From positions 1-64,000 of the forward strand of contig MHBG01000018.1 in NCBI GenBank assembly GCA_001804785.1: 64,000 nt of DNA, in the 5' to 3' direction. Under the pieces are notes generated by a model, which worked only from the letters and a program-made list of their open reading frames with translations, searched no databases and had not been told where the DNA came from. Of this stretch, positions 17,597 through 26,206 are shown in pieces (within the stretch, counting starts at the first letter, position 1; every line of letters starts with the position of its first letter). Source of the stretch: Lentisphaerae bacterium GWF2_45_14 (GTDB lineage Bacteria; Verrucomicrobiota; Lentisphaeria; Victivallales; GWF2-45-14). The translations under genes were made by a program, and so were the position numbers.

Positions 17597-19351
17597 TTAT
17601 GAAATATAGTCTTTCAGAGCCTTTATTTTTTTAGAAACGAGCTCAGAATTGAACATATAACCGAATGCTTCACCGTGAAAGCCCTGGCGCTTATCCCTCC
17701 TGAGGATGGGTAGAGCTTTTTCTAGATTTTCTATCTCGTTTTTCGCTATTTTTATAAAATCCTTCATCTTAGCTTTGTTCCATTTCCGTGTGAGCTTCCA
17801 GCTTCTGTAGGTATTCCACGCGCTTCTGAAAACATGACCACAGGTTTCTGCCGTGTCGAGCTCATCCTCCGCGTGCCTTGATGGAGACGATGCAAGAGCT
17901 TCACGGACCTTCTCAAGACCCTTTTCCCACTCGCTGCACGTCTTTCCCAATCCCTTTATCACTTCATCAAGCGTATAAGGTCCGAGGGATGCTTCGAGCG
18001 AGTTGCCTCTTACCTTATCCATCAGCCACGATCTGCCGCATGGAACGTCATCGGAGTGTCCGGGCTTGATGGGGAATGCGAGCGTGTAGTTTATCGGGCT
18101 TGCGTAGAGAAACGGTATTGAGAATGGATAGTTATCCATTGCCTTCGAGAATGACATCCATGCGGCAGCCGCTTTTTTCTCATCGCATTTCGGGAGATAT
18201 TCCGACGCAAATGCTTCAAGCGCAGCCTTTTTTGTCTTGTGCTTTTTCCCTGTCAGGAAATAGTTGAATGCGGCGGTGTTGGCTGTCAGCATATTGCCGA
18301 AATTCCAGCAGCCCATGAAGCCGGTTATCTTATTGCTTCTGACATGGTTAGCTTTGTCGAAGATGTTGGCGATTAAAGGGATGTTGGGTACTGTCGCCAG
18401 CTCGTGAGTCGTCCCGAACTGGAGTTTCGTCATTATTTTGAGTCCGGCCTTTTTCGCGCATTGCGTCGACTTGCTGAATCTCTCCGAGGGGCCGTTGAAC
18501 GAGAGGCTGTATTCATCTATCGGGCGGTCTTTCCCGAGGATTTTCTTCTTTGACCCGCGCTCGAAATCGGCCATGTAAATAACGTCTTTCGGCAGGTTTT
18601 TTATTATTTCCGGCGAAGGGTCTTTTTCGTATGCGTTCCAAGACCAGTTCCAAGCGACGATTTCCATAGACTTATCGACGCTTTTAATTCCGTCGCGGAC
18701 GTTCTTAATGACTTCGTTGACAATATCGCCTGGCTTTCTTTTTGCACATTTGGGGCACGTTGTGTGGTTGAAATCATGATAATGCCCCATGGCGTCACAT
18801 ATCTTGCCCCGCCTAGCCCAGCAGTGCGATGGGTATTCCGATGCGGTTATGAGTATTACGCCTCCGAGCCCGGGGAGTTTTTTTGCGAGTTCCGCAGATG
18901 ATGCCTTAAGATATTTTTTGACTTTATCTGTTGAGGTACAAAGGCTTACCTGTTTTATGATGTTCTCGTCGTGATCGGGGGATTCTTCGACGCATCCGGC
19001 AACGTCCCCATGTTTTTTCCAGAATGCGGAACCCTTCCAGATTGCCCTCGGCGGCTGCATGTAGATAAAGACTTTTATTCCATATTTTGCGGCGCGTTCG
19101 ATAAGTTCATTCATGCTTTTCAGGTGGCGGCTCGAGTACTTGCCGAACTCGGGGAATACTTTTGATTTCACGATATTCCTGAGCAGCCCGTGAACCCATA
19201 TCGCATTGAAGCCCGACTTTGCGATTCCGGCAAGCTCGCTGTCCGTATAAACGGCATTTGCGGTCATCGTTTCATTTTCAAGATTGTCCAGTTCCTTCGT
19301 CAGTACGCCGAATCTTGTATCAGGCGAGCGCCATATTCTGATTGTATCCAT
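17597..19351 (-). CDS. TIM-barrel protein related to GH20-like hydrolases, with cysteine-rich insertion
   Basis: The 584-residue protein has no signal peptide. It is a shorter paralog of the 915-residue protein at 20121-22868: shared landmarks are SGFNAIWVHG (LAHEGINALWL in the paralog), YGIKVFIYMQPP, LPGLGGVILI, and a Cys cluster (SHCWARRGKIC... TTCPKCAKRKPGDIV) inserted in the barrel that looks metal-binding. Overall fold resembles hexosaminidase-type barrels, but a catalytic Asp-Glu pair is not obvious. It is the last gene of a four-gene operon (three bases after the creatininase gene). A cytoplasmic role on imported glycans or glycosides is likely. Confidence 0.6.
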   Translation of the reverse strand: MDTIRIWRSPDTRFGVLTKELDNLENETMTANAVYTDSELAGIAKSGFNAIWVHGLLRNIVKSKVFPEFGKYSSRHLKSMNELIERAAKYGIKVFIYMQPPRAIWKGSAFWKKHGDVAGCVEESPDHDENIIKQVSLCTSTDKVKKYLKASSAELAKKLPGLGGVILITASEYPSHCWARRGKICDAMGHYHDFNHTTCPKCAKRKPGDIVNEVIKNVRDGIKSVDKSMEIVAWNWSWNAYEKDPSPEIIKNLPKDVIYMADFERGSKKKILGKDRPIDEYSLSFNGPSERFSKSTQCAKKAGLKIMTKLQFGTTHELATVPNIPLIANIFDKANHVRSNKITGFMGCWNFGNMLTANTAAFNYFLTGKKHKTKKAALEAFASEYLPKCDEKKAAAAWMSFSKAMDNYPFSIPFLYASPINYTLAFPIKPGHSDDVPCGRSWLMDKVRGNSLEASLGPYTLDEVIKGLGKTCSEWEKGLEKVREALASSPSRHAEDELDTAETCGHVFRSAWNTYRSWKLTRKWNKAKMKDFIKIAKNEIENLEKALPILRRDKRQGFHGEAFGYMFNSELVSKKIKALKDYIS

Positions 19352-19354
19352 GAT

Positions 19355-20095
19355 TCAACCTTTTATTGCTTTTTTGATCCCGTCAAGTATCATTTTTTTT
19401 GCATCCATTCCGTATGAAATGCTTGCTTCTTGGGCGCTTTTTGCGTACCATTTTGAAGGATCGAATTTTTTCATATCGACACCTTCCGGGCAGAACGCCA
19501 TCATGAGCGACGTCTCCTGCTTGCCTGCATGGTCTACCGGATAAAGCTTCTGGCTCGCTTCGTCCATGAATGGATGTATCCTTATCCAGTTGAATGGGTT
19601 GTCGCTTTCGCCGCGCGAGTCGTAATAGTTCTGCATCGACTCGTCGCCCCACCAATTTTCACCGCGATTTTTTTCAAGGAATTCGAAAGTAACCTGTCGC
19701 GCCGCAAGACGCAGAGCTAGGTCTGTAGGCATTCCGACCGAGAAATTTTCGCTCTGATGGTGTATGAATGCGTGTACGTTTCTGAAGCCTATCCTGAGCC
19801 ATGCCCTGAAAACTTCCTTAGCGAACTGCTGGACTACACTGGAATTCACGTGAACTGAGCCGTTCCTTTCCGGGAGGTCTACTGCGTAACTGCTTGACCC
19901 GTAGTAGAATACCGGCATTACGACAATGTTCATCCCTTTTTCGAGCTCATCGACAGCCCTTGTCACGACGAGAGTGTCAACTCCCGTGACGCAGTGTTCC
20001 GCGTGGTATTCGAGCACGCCGACCGGCCATATCACGGGCCAGTTTTCGTCAATCGCTTTTCTGATCTGGTCGGGAAACATCAATTCGTAGCGCAT
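19355..20095 (-). CDS. Creatininase-family amidohydrolase
   Basis: The 246-residue protein shows the metal-binding pattern of the creatininase fold: PVGVLEYHAEH with Glu and His, GVDT with Asp, and the later HAGKQETSLMM with His and Glu. The family includes creatininase, the mycofactocin peptidase MftE and deformylases of riboflavin/F420 synthesis, all cutting amide or cyclic amide bonds with two metal ions. The genetic partners (TIM-barrel proteins and a creatinase-fold M24 protein) point to a catabolic amidase rather than cofactor synthesis. It lies 25 bases after the 915-residue gene. Confidence 0.82.
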   Translation of the reverse strand: MRYELMFPDQIRKAIDENWPVIWPVGVLEYHAEHCVTGVDTLVVTRAVDELEKGMNIVVMPVFYYGSSSYAVDLPERNGSVHVNSSVVQQFAKEVFRAWLRIGFRNVHAFIHHQSENFSVGMPTDLALRLAARQVTFEFLEKNRGENWWGDESMQNYYDSRGESDNPFNWIRIHPFMDEASQKLYPVDHAGKQETSLMMAFCPEGVDMKKFDPSKWYAKSAQEASISYGMDAKKMILDGIKKAIKG

Positions 20096-20120
20096 AGTAA
20101 AAAACCTTTCTTATATAAAC

Positions 20121-22868
20121 TTATTCGAAGAAGAACCAACCGAGGTCTTCCGGATTATCATCGCCGAAGAAAAGCCTTGGTTCCCAGGAATTTTTGCTTA
20201 TCCAACCGCTGACAAATGTATTGTTTTCGGCGGTATAAATATTTATTCTGAGAGCTGCGGTGTCCGCACGTTCCGTGAAGACTGAAAACGGTATTCTGAA
20301 CTCAGTATTTATCTTCTTGTCTATCAGGGTGGAAGAACCTTTCCATTCAGTATTCTGTATGGGATGTTTTGAATGATGTGTCATTTTCCCTGATTCGAGA
20401 ATTTCGAATTTTTGAACAGGCCAGAGGCGTCTATGTTCTACTTCCAGAACAACGCTTTCACGTTCAGACGCTTTTTCGCTGATGACTTTGAAGACAATCC
20501 CGTCTTTATCATAATACGCCATCCATTTCGCGTTCCCGTTTTCAAAGTCCGCCCATTTTGCCGATGCCGCGTCTTTACCGCATCTGTAGATTTTGCCCTG
20601 CGGCTTCGCTCCGGTATATTCGGGGAAGATGTCGTTGCTCTCTTCTATCATTTTGCCGACAGCGGGGAATTCTTTTGCGAGAAGCTCTTTCAAGAGTTCT
20701 GCGCGATATTCAAGTTTTGCCGGGAAATATTTATAGCCTTCGGCCTCGGAGTGGAAGCCGAGACGCGAATCCTTAATGCATAATTCTTTAAGCTTAAGTG
20801 AGTTTTCTATTTCCTGCCTTGCGATGTCCTCCATTTTCTTCAAGGTGGCGTTCTGCTCGTTTCTATTCATAAATGGGAGTTTCTCTCTCATGTCGTAGAA
20901 ATTGAAGATATTTTTAGCGCTTTTTATCTGTAGCCCTATTGCCTCTGCAAGGCCAATGTCGAGCAGGCGTTCTTCGTTGCCCGTATAGCCAGATTTGATT
21001 TCATTGAGGATATTTACTCCGCTCTGCCAAAACTCATTCATGCGGCCTAAGAGTATAAGAACTTCGGAGAGAGTATGTCCGAACGAAATACATTCGCCTA
21101 TTCTATCACCGCTTTCGAGCGGAAATGTGAATTTCCAGCTGGGTTCTATCGGTTTATCGACGGGAATCAGGTGCAGCGGCCACGTTATCGAATTGTGAAG
21201 CGGGCCGAACCATGTAAAGGGAAGGTTCACTGGAAAATTGGAATAGCCTTCCTGGAAATATTTCCATGCTTTGACGACTTTATCCTCATTAGTAGCCCAG
21301 CTTTTACGAGCGAGCTCGGTGAGGAATTCCTCCTCCGTTTCAGGGCAGGGCGCGAATGAAAGCTCCCCGGCGGCCTTGTTCATCAACCCTGGATAACTGC
21401 CGAAGTACCAGCATTGCATGACAGTGCTTACGCCAAGACGATGCATCGCTTTGTATTTTTGGTAGAGATTTCCGGGCACAGGGATGAACGGAATCGTCGC
21501 AACTTCATGTGAGCAGCCTACTTGTATTTTTGCCGACATTCTGGCTCCGGCTTTTGCTGCGTTTTTTGCGCAGTTTTCGAAAAGCTTGCTCGGCCCCGGC
21601 CAGGCCAGCCAGTAGTCGAGCGCTATGCGCGTTTTGCCGAGCTGTTCGACTTCGCCGTTTGATTCAAAATTGAACTGAAGCGTTACATCTTTCGGCGTGT
21701 GCGCGGCAATATCCGTTAATACGGCTTTGGTTTGTTCTATCGGAACACCTTCATAGCCGCCGATATATGGCACATAAAGCCATGAAACCATCTCCGCGTC
21801 GGGGTTCGCTTTTTTCATTCCCCTGGCAATTGCCGAAGAGGTATCTGCGATGACTTCCCATGGCTGACGCTTCGAGCAGCGCGGGCAGTTGTTTTTGAAG
21901 AAGGAACTGGTGCATGAGTAACAGTTAGTGGGCCGTTCTCCAAGATTTATATCGATAAGGCCGCCGAGTCCCGGGACATCGGAAAAGATTGAATACGCGG
22001 AATCCTCAAGGAACTCTTTTCCTTCCGGAGTGGACACGCAGAAATCTATGAAATTCTGTGAGGCGCTGAGCCTATTTCCCCTGAAATATTCATTATTTTC
22101 AAGGTAAGACATGGGATGCAGGTATTCGGGGACATCTCCGAATCCCTGAGGTTCGATGCAGAATATGTAAATCTTTATGCCGTAGCGGGCGCACTGCTTT
22201 ACGGTGGCGCGCAGTTTTTCGAGCCTGCGAACTTTGTCTTTCCCGAACTCAGGGAAAAACCTTGACGTACAGAGATCTTCGAATTTGATTGTCAACCAGA
22301 GTGCGTTTATTCCCTCGTGGGCAAGCCGGTTCAAGTATTCATCGGGATAGTAATTCGTATCATCGGCAAGCTCATCTCTGTTCATCGGCGGGCGTTTTAT
22401 CGGGCCGAAAAAACATCTTGAGATGCGTGTTTTTATCAGAGGCGTTCTTGTCCGTTTTCCTGTCTTAAGGAAAGGCCCTCCGGTACTTAATATCTCGTCT
22501 TCGAGGAATACCAGTGCCCGCCTGACACCTTCTATATCATCTGCAGTTATCCGGCAGGAATCCTTCGCGGCTTCGAGTGTATATTCCTCAAAGCAGGATG
22601 TCGGCGCTTTTTCAGTTACAATCCTATAACTGCCTTTGTCGCTGATGTTTCCGGCTTTGAGAAAGTTTTTGAAATCTTCTGTTGCTGTTTTGAGGGCCCC
22701 CGAACTGTCCGGAAAATTAAAATTGAGAGCGACACCTTGCGAAAGGTCTGCCTCATCGTTTCCGGGTGTTTCCTTTTTCCAGTTTATTTTTTTGTGCAGA
22801 GGCGACTTGAGATCTTCTATGAAATGCCAGTCTTTCTCTGAAGGCTGTTCTGGTGCTTGAAAGCTCAT
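20121..22868 (-). CDS. Large GH20-like TIM-barrel protein with C-terminal beta domain
   Basis: The 915-residue cytoplasmic protein has three parts. Residues about 45-140 resemble the alpha/beta domain before the barrel in beta-hexosaminidases (YTLEAAKDSCRITADDIEGV, then ALVFLEDEIL). About 150-560 is a TIM barrel with YGIKIYIFCIEPQG, VPGLGGLIDINLGER and a Cys group (NCYSC... NNCPRCSKRQPWEV). The C-terminus (about 760-915) is beta-rich and resembles DOMON/CBM9-like domains. A glycosidase-type role is likely, but the substrate is unknown. It sits between the M24-like gene and the creatininase-family gene in one operon. Confidence 0.6.
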   Translation of the reverse strand: MSFQAPEQPSEKDWHFIEDLKSPLHKKINWKKETPGNDEADLSQGVALNFNFPDSSGALKTATEDFKNFLKAGNISDKGSYRIVTEKAPTSCFEEYTLEAAKDSCRITADDIEGVRRALVFLEDEILSTGGPFLKTGKRTRTPLIKTRISRCFFGPIKRPPMNRDELADDTNYYPDEYLNRLAHEGINALWLTIKFEDLCTSRFFPEFGKDKVRRLEKLRATVKQCARYGIKIYIFCIEPQGFGDVPEYLHPMSYLENNEYFRGNRLSASQNFIDFCVSTPEGKEFLEDSAYSIFSDVPGLGGLIDINLGERPTNCYSCTSSFFKNNCPRCSKRQPWEVIADTSSAIARGMKKANPDAEMVSWLYVPYIGGYEGVPIEQTKAVLTDIAAHTPKDVTLQFNFESNGEVEQLGKTRIALDYWLAWPGPSKLFENCAKNAAKAGARMSAKIQVGCSHEVATIPFIPVPGNLYQKYKAMHRLGVSTVMQCWYFGSYPGLMNKAAGELSFAPCPETEEEFLTELARKSWATNEDKVVKAWKYFQEGYSNFPVNLPFTWFGPLHNSITWPLHLIPVDKPIEPSWKFTFPLESGDRIGECISFGHTLSEVLILLGRMNEFWQSGVNILNEIKSGYTGNEERLLDIGLAEAIGLQIKSAKNIFNFYDMREKLPFMNRNEQNATLKKMEDIARQEIENSLKLKELCIKDSRLGFHSEAEGYKYFPAKLEYRAELLKELLAKEFPAVGKMIEESNDIFPEYTGAKPQGKIYRCGKDAASAKWADFENGNAKWMAYYDKDGIVFKVISEKASERESVVLEVEHRRLWPVQKFEILESGKMTHHSKHPIQNTEWKGSSTLIDKKINTEFRIPFSVFTERADTAALRINIYTAENNTFVSGWISKNSWEPRLFFGDDNPEDLGWFFFE

Positions 22869-22895
22869 AGTTCGGGGCCCCTTTTCGTTTTCTGA

Positions 22896-24059
22896 TTACA
22901 ATACGACGGTTTTCATATATTTCTGCGAGAGTTTTTCAACTCCGCCTTTGGTTACTCTTACGCCGTTTTCCCAACGGAGGCCGAAATCCTTGTCGTTGAA
23001 GAATGTATCGACCTGGAACGTCATGTTTTCTTCAAGCTTGAATGTCGAGGTCGATTCCATCCACGGCCTTTCGACTTCCATCATTCCTATTGAATGGCAT
23101 GGGCCGTATAGCAGAAATTCGCCGAAACCCTGCTTTTTCACCCAATCTTCATATTCACGTACGACATCAGATGCCGGTTTTCCGGCTTCCATGAGTTCCA
23201 TTGTCTTGATGTGCGCCTCGAGACCGAACTCGACAAGGCGTTTCTTTCTTTCCGGCAGGGGGCCAAAGGATACTGGAAGCCCGACGCTTGACGAGTAACC
23301 GCCTACGCGCGCCCCAATATTGAGCTGAATGACTTCATTTTCAATGAGCTTTTTCTGTGTCGGACGGCATATCGCGTTATTGGTCCTTTCGCCGCAGAAA
23401 CAATACAGAGCATGTCCTTCGTACTCGCCGCCATGCTTGTAAATTTCTCTCTGAGCTATTCCTATTACCTGGAATTCAGTCATTCCGGGTTTCATTTCCG
23501 CGAGTATGGCATCAACTGCTATTTCGCTTATTGCGAATGCTTTGCGCATTAGAGCCAGTTCGGTTTCGCTCTTTACGTAGCGAAGCGGAGCGAAAGTGTC
23601 GTCGGCCTTTATCAATTCAACGCCTGGAAGCTGTTCCTTAAGCGACATGAAGACCGGCAGTGTTGTTATGGCCCAGCTTACGATCCCGAGCTTTTCAAGT
23701 TTTTTGCCATTCATCGCCTTCGCTGCGATGTCTTTGAAAGTTGCTACGGCGATTCCAGGGTACTGCGGCTCGGCGAACTCCCTATACTCAATCATCTTAG
23801 CGATATTTTTTATTACGCTTCTTCCTTTTGCGTAGTTTTCGCTTTCCGGTCCAATCAGCAGCCAGGGTTCGCCTTCCGCCGGAACGAAAACTCCCGCCGC
23901 TTCGAAGGTGGGCCAGTATTCGCTGAGATAGCGCACGTTGGCGAAGTCTGCTTCGTTTGCGTGTACGAGTGCGGCGTCAAGGCCCGCCGCTCTGATGTTT
24001 TTCTGGAATTTCGCAATTCTCTCCTGATACTCGTTAAGGGCGATTTGCATTGTCTGCAT
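22896..24059 (-). CDS. M24 (Xaa-Pro peptidase/creatinase-fold) protein lacking metal ligands
   Basis: The 387-residue protein has the two-domain layout of M24 proteins: creatinase N-domain (about 1-150) and pita-bread domain (about 160-380). Where metallopeptidases have D-x-G...S-D, this one has LNIGARVGGYSSSV, so both aspartates are gone, just as in creatinase (LN at the same place). The creatinase catalytic His in the preceding segment also seems replaced (NNAICRP). GPCHSIGMMEVE and RWENGVRVT keep other family landmarks. It may be a creatinase-like C-N hydrolase with new specificity or a binding protein. First gene of the operon; AAGGAAGG lies nine bases upstream. Confidence 0.75.
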   Translation of the reverse strand: MQTMQIALNEYQERIAKFQKNIRAAGLDAALVHANEADFANVRYLSEYWPTFEAAGVFVPAEGEPWLLIGPESENYAKGRSVIKNIAKMIEYREFAEPQYPGIAVATFKDIAAKAMNGKKLEKLGIVSWAITTLPVFMSLKEQLPGVELIKADDTFAPLRYVKSETELALMRKAFAISEIAVDAILAEMKPGMTEFQVIGIAQREIYKHGGEYEGHALYCFCGERTNNAICRPTQKKLIENEVIQLNIGARVGGYSSSVGLPVSFGPLPERKKRLVEFGLEAHIKTMELMEAGKPASDVVREYEDWVKKQGFGEFLLYGPCHSIGMMEVERPWMESTSTFKLEENMTFQVDTFFNDKDFGLRWENGVRVTKGGVEKLSQKYMKTVVL

Positions 24060-24099
24060 TTTGATATTCCTTCCTTTTTTGTGATTTATTTATACTGCT

Positions 24100-24128
24100 A
24101 TATTATATCGTTTGAACACTATTGTCAA
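24100..24128 (-). promoter_or_regulatory. Promoter of the M24/creatininase/TIM-barrel operon
   Basis: On the minus strand, a consensus TTGACA (24128-24123) is followed after 17 bases by TAATAT (24105-24100), overlapping a TATAAT. The start codon lies about 40 bases downstream. Confidence 0.75.
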
Positions 24129-24158
24129 TATAAAAGCCTTGGTAGTGATGAATTGTTC

Positions 24159-24187
24159 TTGATTTTTTTACTATACCGGTATATATT
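24159..24187 (+). promoter_or_regulatory. Promoter of the GntR/LacI regulator with embedded palindrome
   Basis: TTGATT (24159-24164), 17-base spacer, TATATT (24182-24187). The predicted transcript begins at or within a base or two of the ATG at 24195, and there is no ribosome-binding site, so the mRNA may be leaderless. A perfect 12-bp palindrome, TATACCGGTATA, at 24172-24183 spans the spacer and the -10 box and is a natural operator for the regulator itself. Confidence 0.6.
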
Positions 24188-24194
24188 GTTTTTT

Positions 24195-25235
24195 ATGAGT
24201 AGAAAGCAAAAATATATTGATGTTTCGGAAAGAATTCTTTCTTTTATAAAAAAAGAGAAGCTTAAAGACGGTGAACGCCTTCCCTCGGAGAAGCAATTGG
24301 CCTCTGGGTTTGGGGTAAATCACATGACCGTCAGAAAGGCCCTGGAGGTACTTAATAAGGAGGGGGCTATATCAAAGATTCCGAGCCGTGGAAACTTCGT
24401 AGGGAAGTCGGCTGCGCCTCTCTCTAAAAGTCGCCTGATCGGGGTTGTTTTTCCCGAATACAACACATTTTTCTCTGAGATTCTGTCAGGACTTGAAAGC
24501 CGCATGAACATATTCGGGGCCTCGCCTGTCGTGCATTTCACGCGCGGCAGCGCAGAGCGCGAAAGGCGTATAATAGAAAACCTCACGGAGATAGGGGTTG
24601 AAGGATTGATTTCGGCGCCGTCCCTGTCCTGCGCGGGGGAGTACCGTGAGCTTAGAGTGCCTTCTGTTTTCTTTGATAGTTATATAGACAATATGGATAT
24701 ACCATGTGTTGTTACTGATGACAGGGCAGGGGCTTTTGCCGCTGTTGAGCATCTTATTCTTATGGGGCACAAGTCGATTGCCTATGTTGGCAGTCGCGAC
24801 AAGACCTCAGCAATCAGAAAAACAGGATACCTGGATGCGCTTTCAAGATATTCCCTCAAGATGAATCCGGCATTCTGCCTCGAGAAGGAGTACAGCCGCC
24901 AGTGGGGGTTTGATGCCGCTGTCAGTCTCGTTTCTGGGAAAGAGAAACCGACGGCTATTTTCTGTGCAAATGACGCTATTGCCGCTGGAGTTATCGGGTA
25001 TATGACGTCCCGTTCCCTGCGTGCGCCGGATGATTGTTCGGTTGTCGGATTCGGGAATATGGGGTTTTCCGAAGATATCGGGCTTTCCACTGTGGACCAG
25101 CCGGTTTCCCTTATTGTTGAAAATATATGGAAGAACATGGTGATGCTTCGAAACGGTGAAAAAGTGACAGGGAAAACCGTTATTCCGACCACCCTTATCG
25201 TGAGGCGCACCAGCGCGCGTCCGGCTCGGAAATAA
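24195..25235 (+). CDS. Hybrid regulator: GntR helix-turn-helix with LacI-type sensor domain
   Basis: From the ATG at 24195 the protein is 346 residues. The frame is open upstream but that stretch is non-coding in character. Residues about 10-75 are a GntR winged helix (LPSEKQLASGFGVNHMTVRKALEVL); about 85-340 is a periplasmic-binding-protein-like LacI sensor (IGVVFPEYN, PTAIFCANDAIAAGVIGYM, STVDQPV). This layout is that of AraR-type regulators, which release DNA on binding a sugar. It is divergent from the operon starting at 24059 and probably represses both; the palindrome at 24172-24183 is the likely site. Confidence 0.9.
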   Translation: MSRKQKYIDVSERILSFIKKEKLKDGERLPSEKQLASGFGVNHMTVRKALEVLNKEGAISKIPSRGNFVGKSAAPLSKSRLIGVVFPEYNTFFSEILSGLESRMNIFGASPVVHFTRGSAERERRIIENLTEIGVEGLISAPSLSCAGEYRELRVPSVFFDSYIDNMDIPCVVTDDRAGAFAAVEHLILMGHKSIAYVGSRDKTSAIRKTGYLDALSRYSLKMNPAFCLEKEYSRQWGFDAAVSLVSGKEKPTAIFCANDAIAAGVIGYMTSRSLRAPDDCSVVGFGNMGFSEDIGLSTVDQPVSLIVENIWKNMVMLRNGEKVTGKTVIPTTLIVRRTSARPARK

Positions 25236-25240
25236 GTCGC

Positions 25241-26188
25241 TCAGCGGGAATCTTTTGCCAGTTCGCGGTACTGAAACATGTATATGGCCCATATTGAGCA
25301 GAAGGTCATGTATAGGATGATGTACGCGAAGGCGAGAAAAATGTAACTCAACGGTATCGTTTTGCCGCTCGCGAGGGCGTCCGCCAGCCAGAAGAGCTGC
25401 CAATTCGGTATAAGTGCGTAGAAAATGGTATTCCAGAAACCGGGCTTGTCGAAGAAGAAATTCGACCCCATTCCGAGAGCGAAGATGAGTCCGCATACGC
25501 ACAGATTGGCAACCATGTTGAGCCTTGTCGAGAATACAACCGTGATAGCCCCCATTCCCCATACGGCGAAGACGATGAGGATGAGTGCCGGTATCATTTC
25601 CCAGTGGAGCGGCATCGGGCCCTCTCCGGGAGCCGGAATAAAATTGAGCACTATGGCGTAAACGGGCATGACGATAAGCATTGAGATTACCGATGTTGAG
25701 GCGAACGACGCCTGGTAAAGATAATTCCTGAAAGCTCCCGCGAATGCGCAGGCGAATATTATGCCGTAATAGATGTACATCGCAGTGAAGTCAAGCTGAA
25801 ACTGATCTTTGGCTACCCTGACGGCGACAAGTGAGCCGATATCGCATATGATGACGAATATCGTGAGCGCTGTTATTATGCCTACTATCTTGGCGAGTAT
25901 GAACGACCAGCGGTGAACGGGCTTTGAAAGGAGAAGCAGAACAGTGCCGTTCTGCATTTCTCTCGTTATGGTGTGGCTTGCGCATAGAACCGCGGCAATC
26001 AGTCCAAACAGAAGGGTTGTCGCCATCGCGCTGTCTATTACAAGTTTAATCTGTTCCCGGAAGACGAACATTGAAAATGACGGGAATAGGCCAATCAGGA
26101 AAAGTGCTGAAACTAACAAGACAAAGAATATGGGCTCCCTTATCGACTCGCGAAAGGTGTTTCTTGCTACATGATAGAAATTCAGCAC
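25241..26188 (-). CDS. ABC-2-type transporter permease
   Basis: The 315-residue protein has six predicted membrane helices and the N-terminal layout of ABC-2 permeases such as NosY/GldF relatives (FRESIREPIFFVLLVSA; REMQNGTVLLLLSKPVHRW after helix 2). The ATPase subunit is not in the window, so it must be encoded elsewhere or beyond a rearrangement. It is preceded 18 bases upstream by the secreted-protein gene at 26207-26857 and probably shares its transcript. The exported substrate is unknown. Confidence 0.75.
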   Translation of the reverse strand: MLNFYHVARNTFRESIREPIFFVLLVSALFLIGLFPSFSMFVFREQIKLVIDSAMATTLLFGLIAAVLCASHTITREMQNGTVLLLLSKPVHRWSFILAKIVGIITALTIFVIICDIGSLVAVRVAKDQFQLDFTAMYIYYGIIFACAFAGAFRNYLYQASFASTSVISMLIVMPVYAIVLNFIPAPGEGPMPLHWEMIPALILIVFAVWGMGAITVVFSTRLNMVANLCVCGLIFALGMGSNFFFDKPGFWNTIFYALIPNWQLFWLADALASGKTIPLSYIFLAFAYIILYMTFCSIWAIYMFQYRELAKDSR

Positions 26189-26206
26189 TGCCGAAAACTT
26201 CCAGGG

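Noticed and set aside
23961-24194. Upstream extension of the GntR/LacI regulator frame
   Set aside because: It would overlap the start of the divergent M24 gene and its promoter, and its product is hydrophobic and unlike the family N-terminus.
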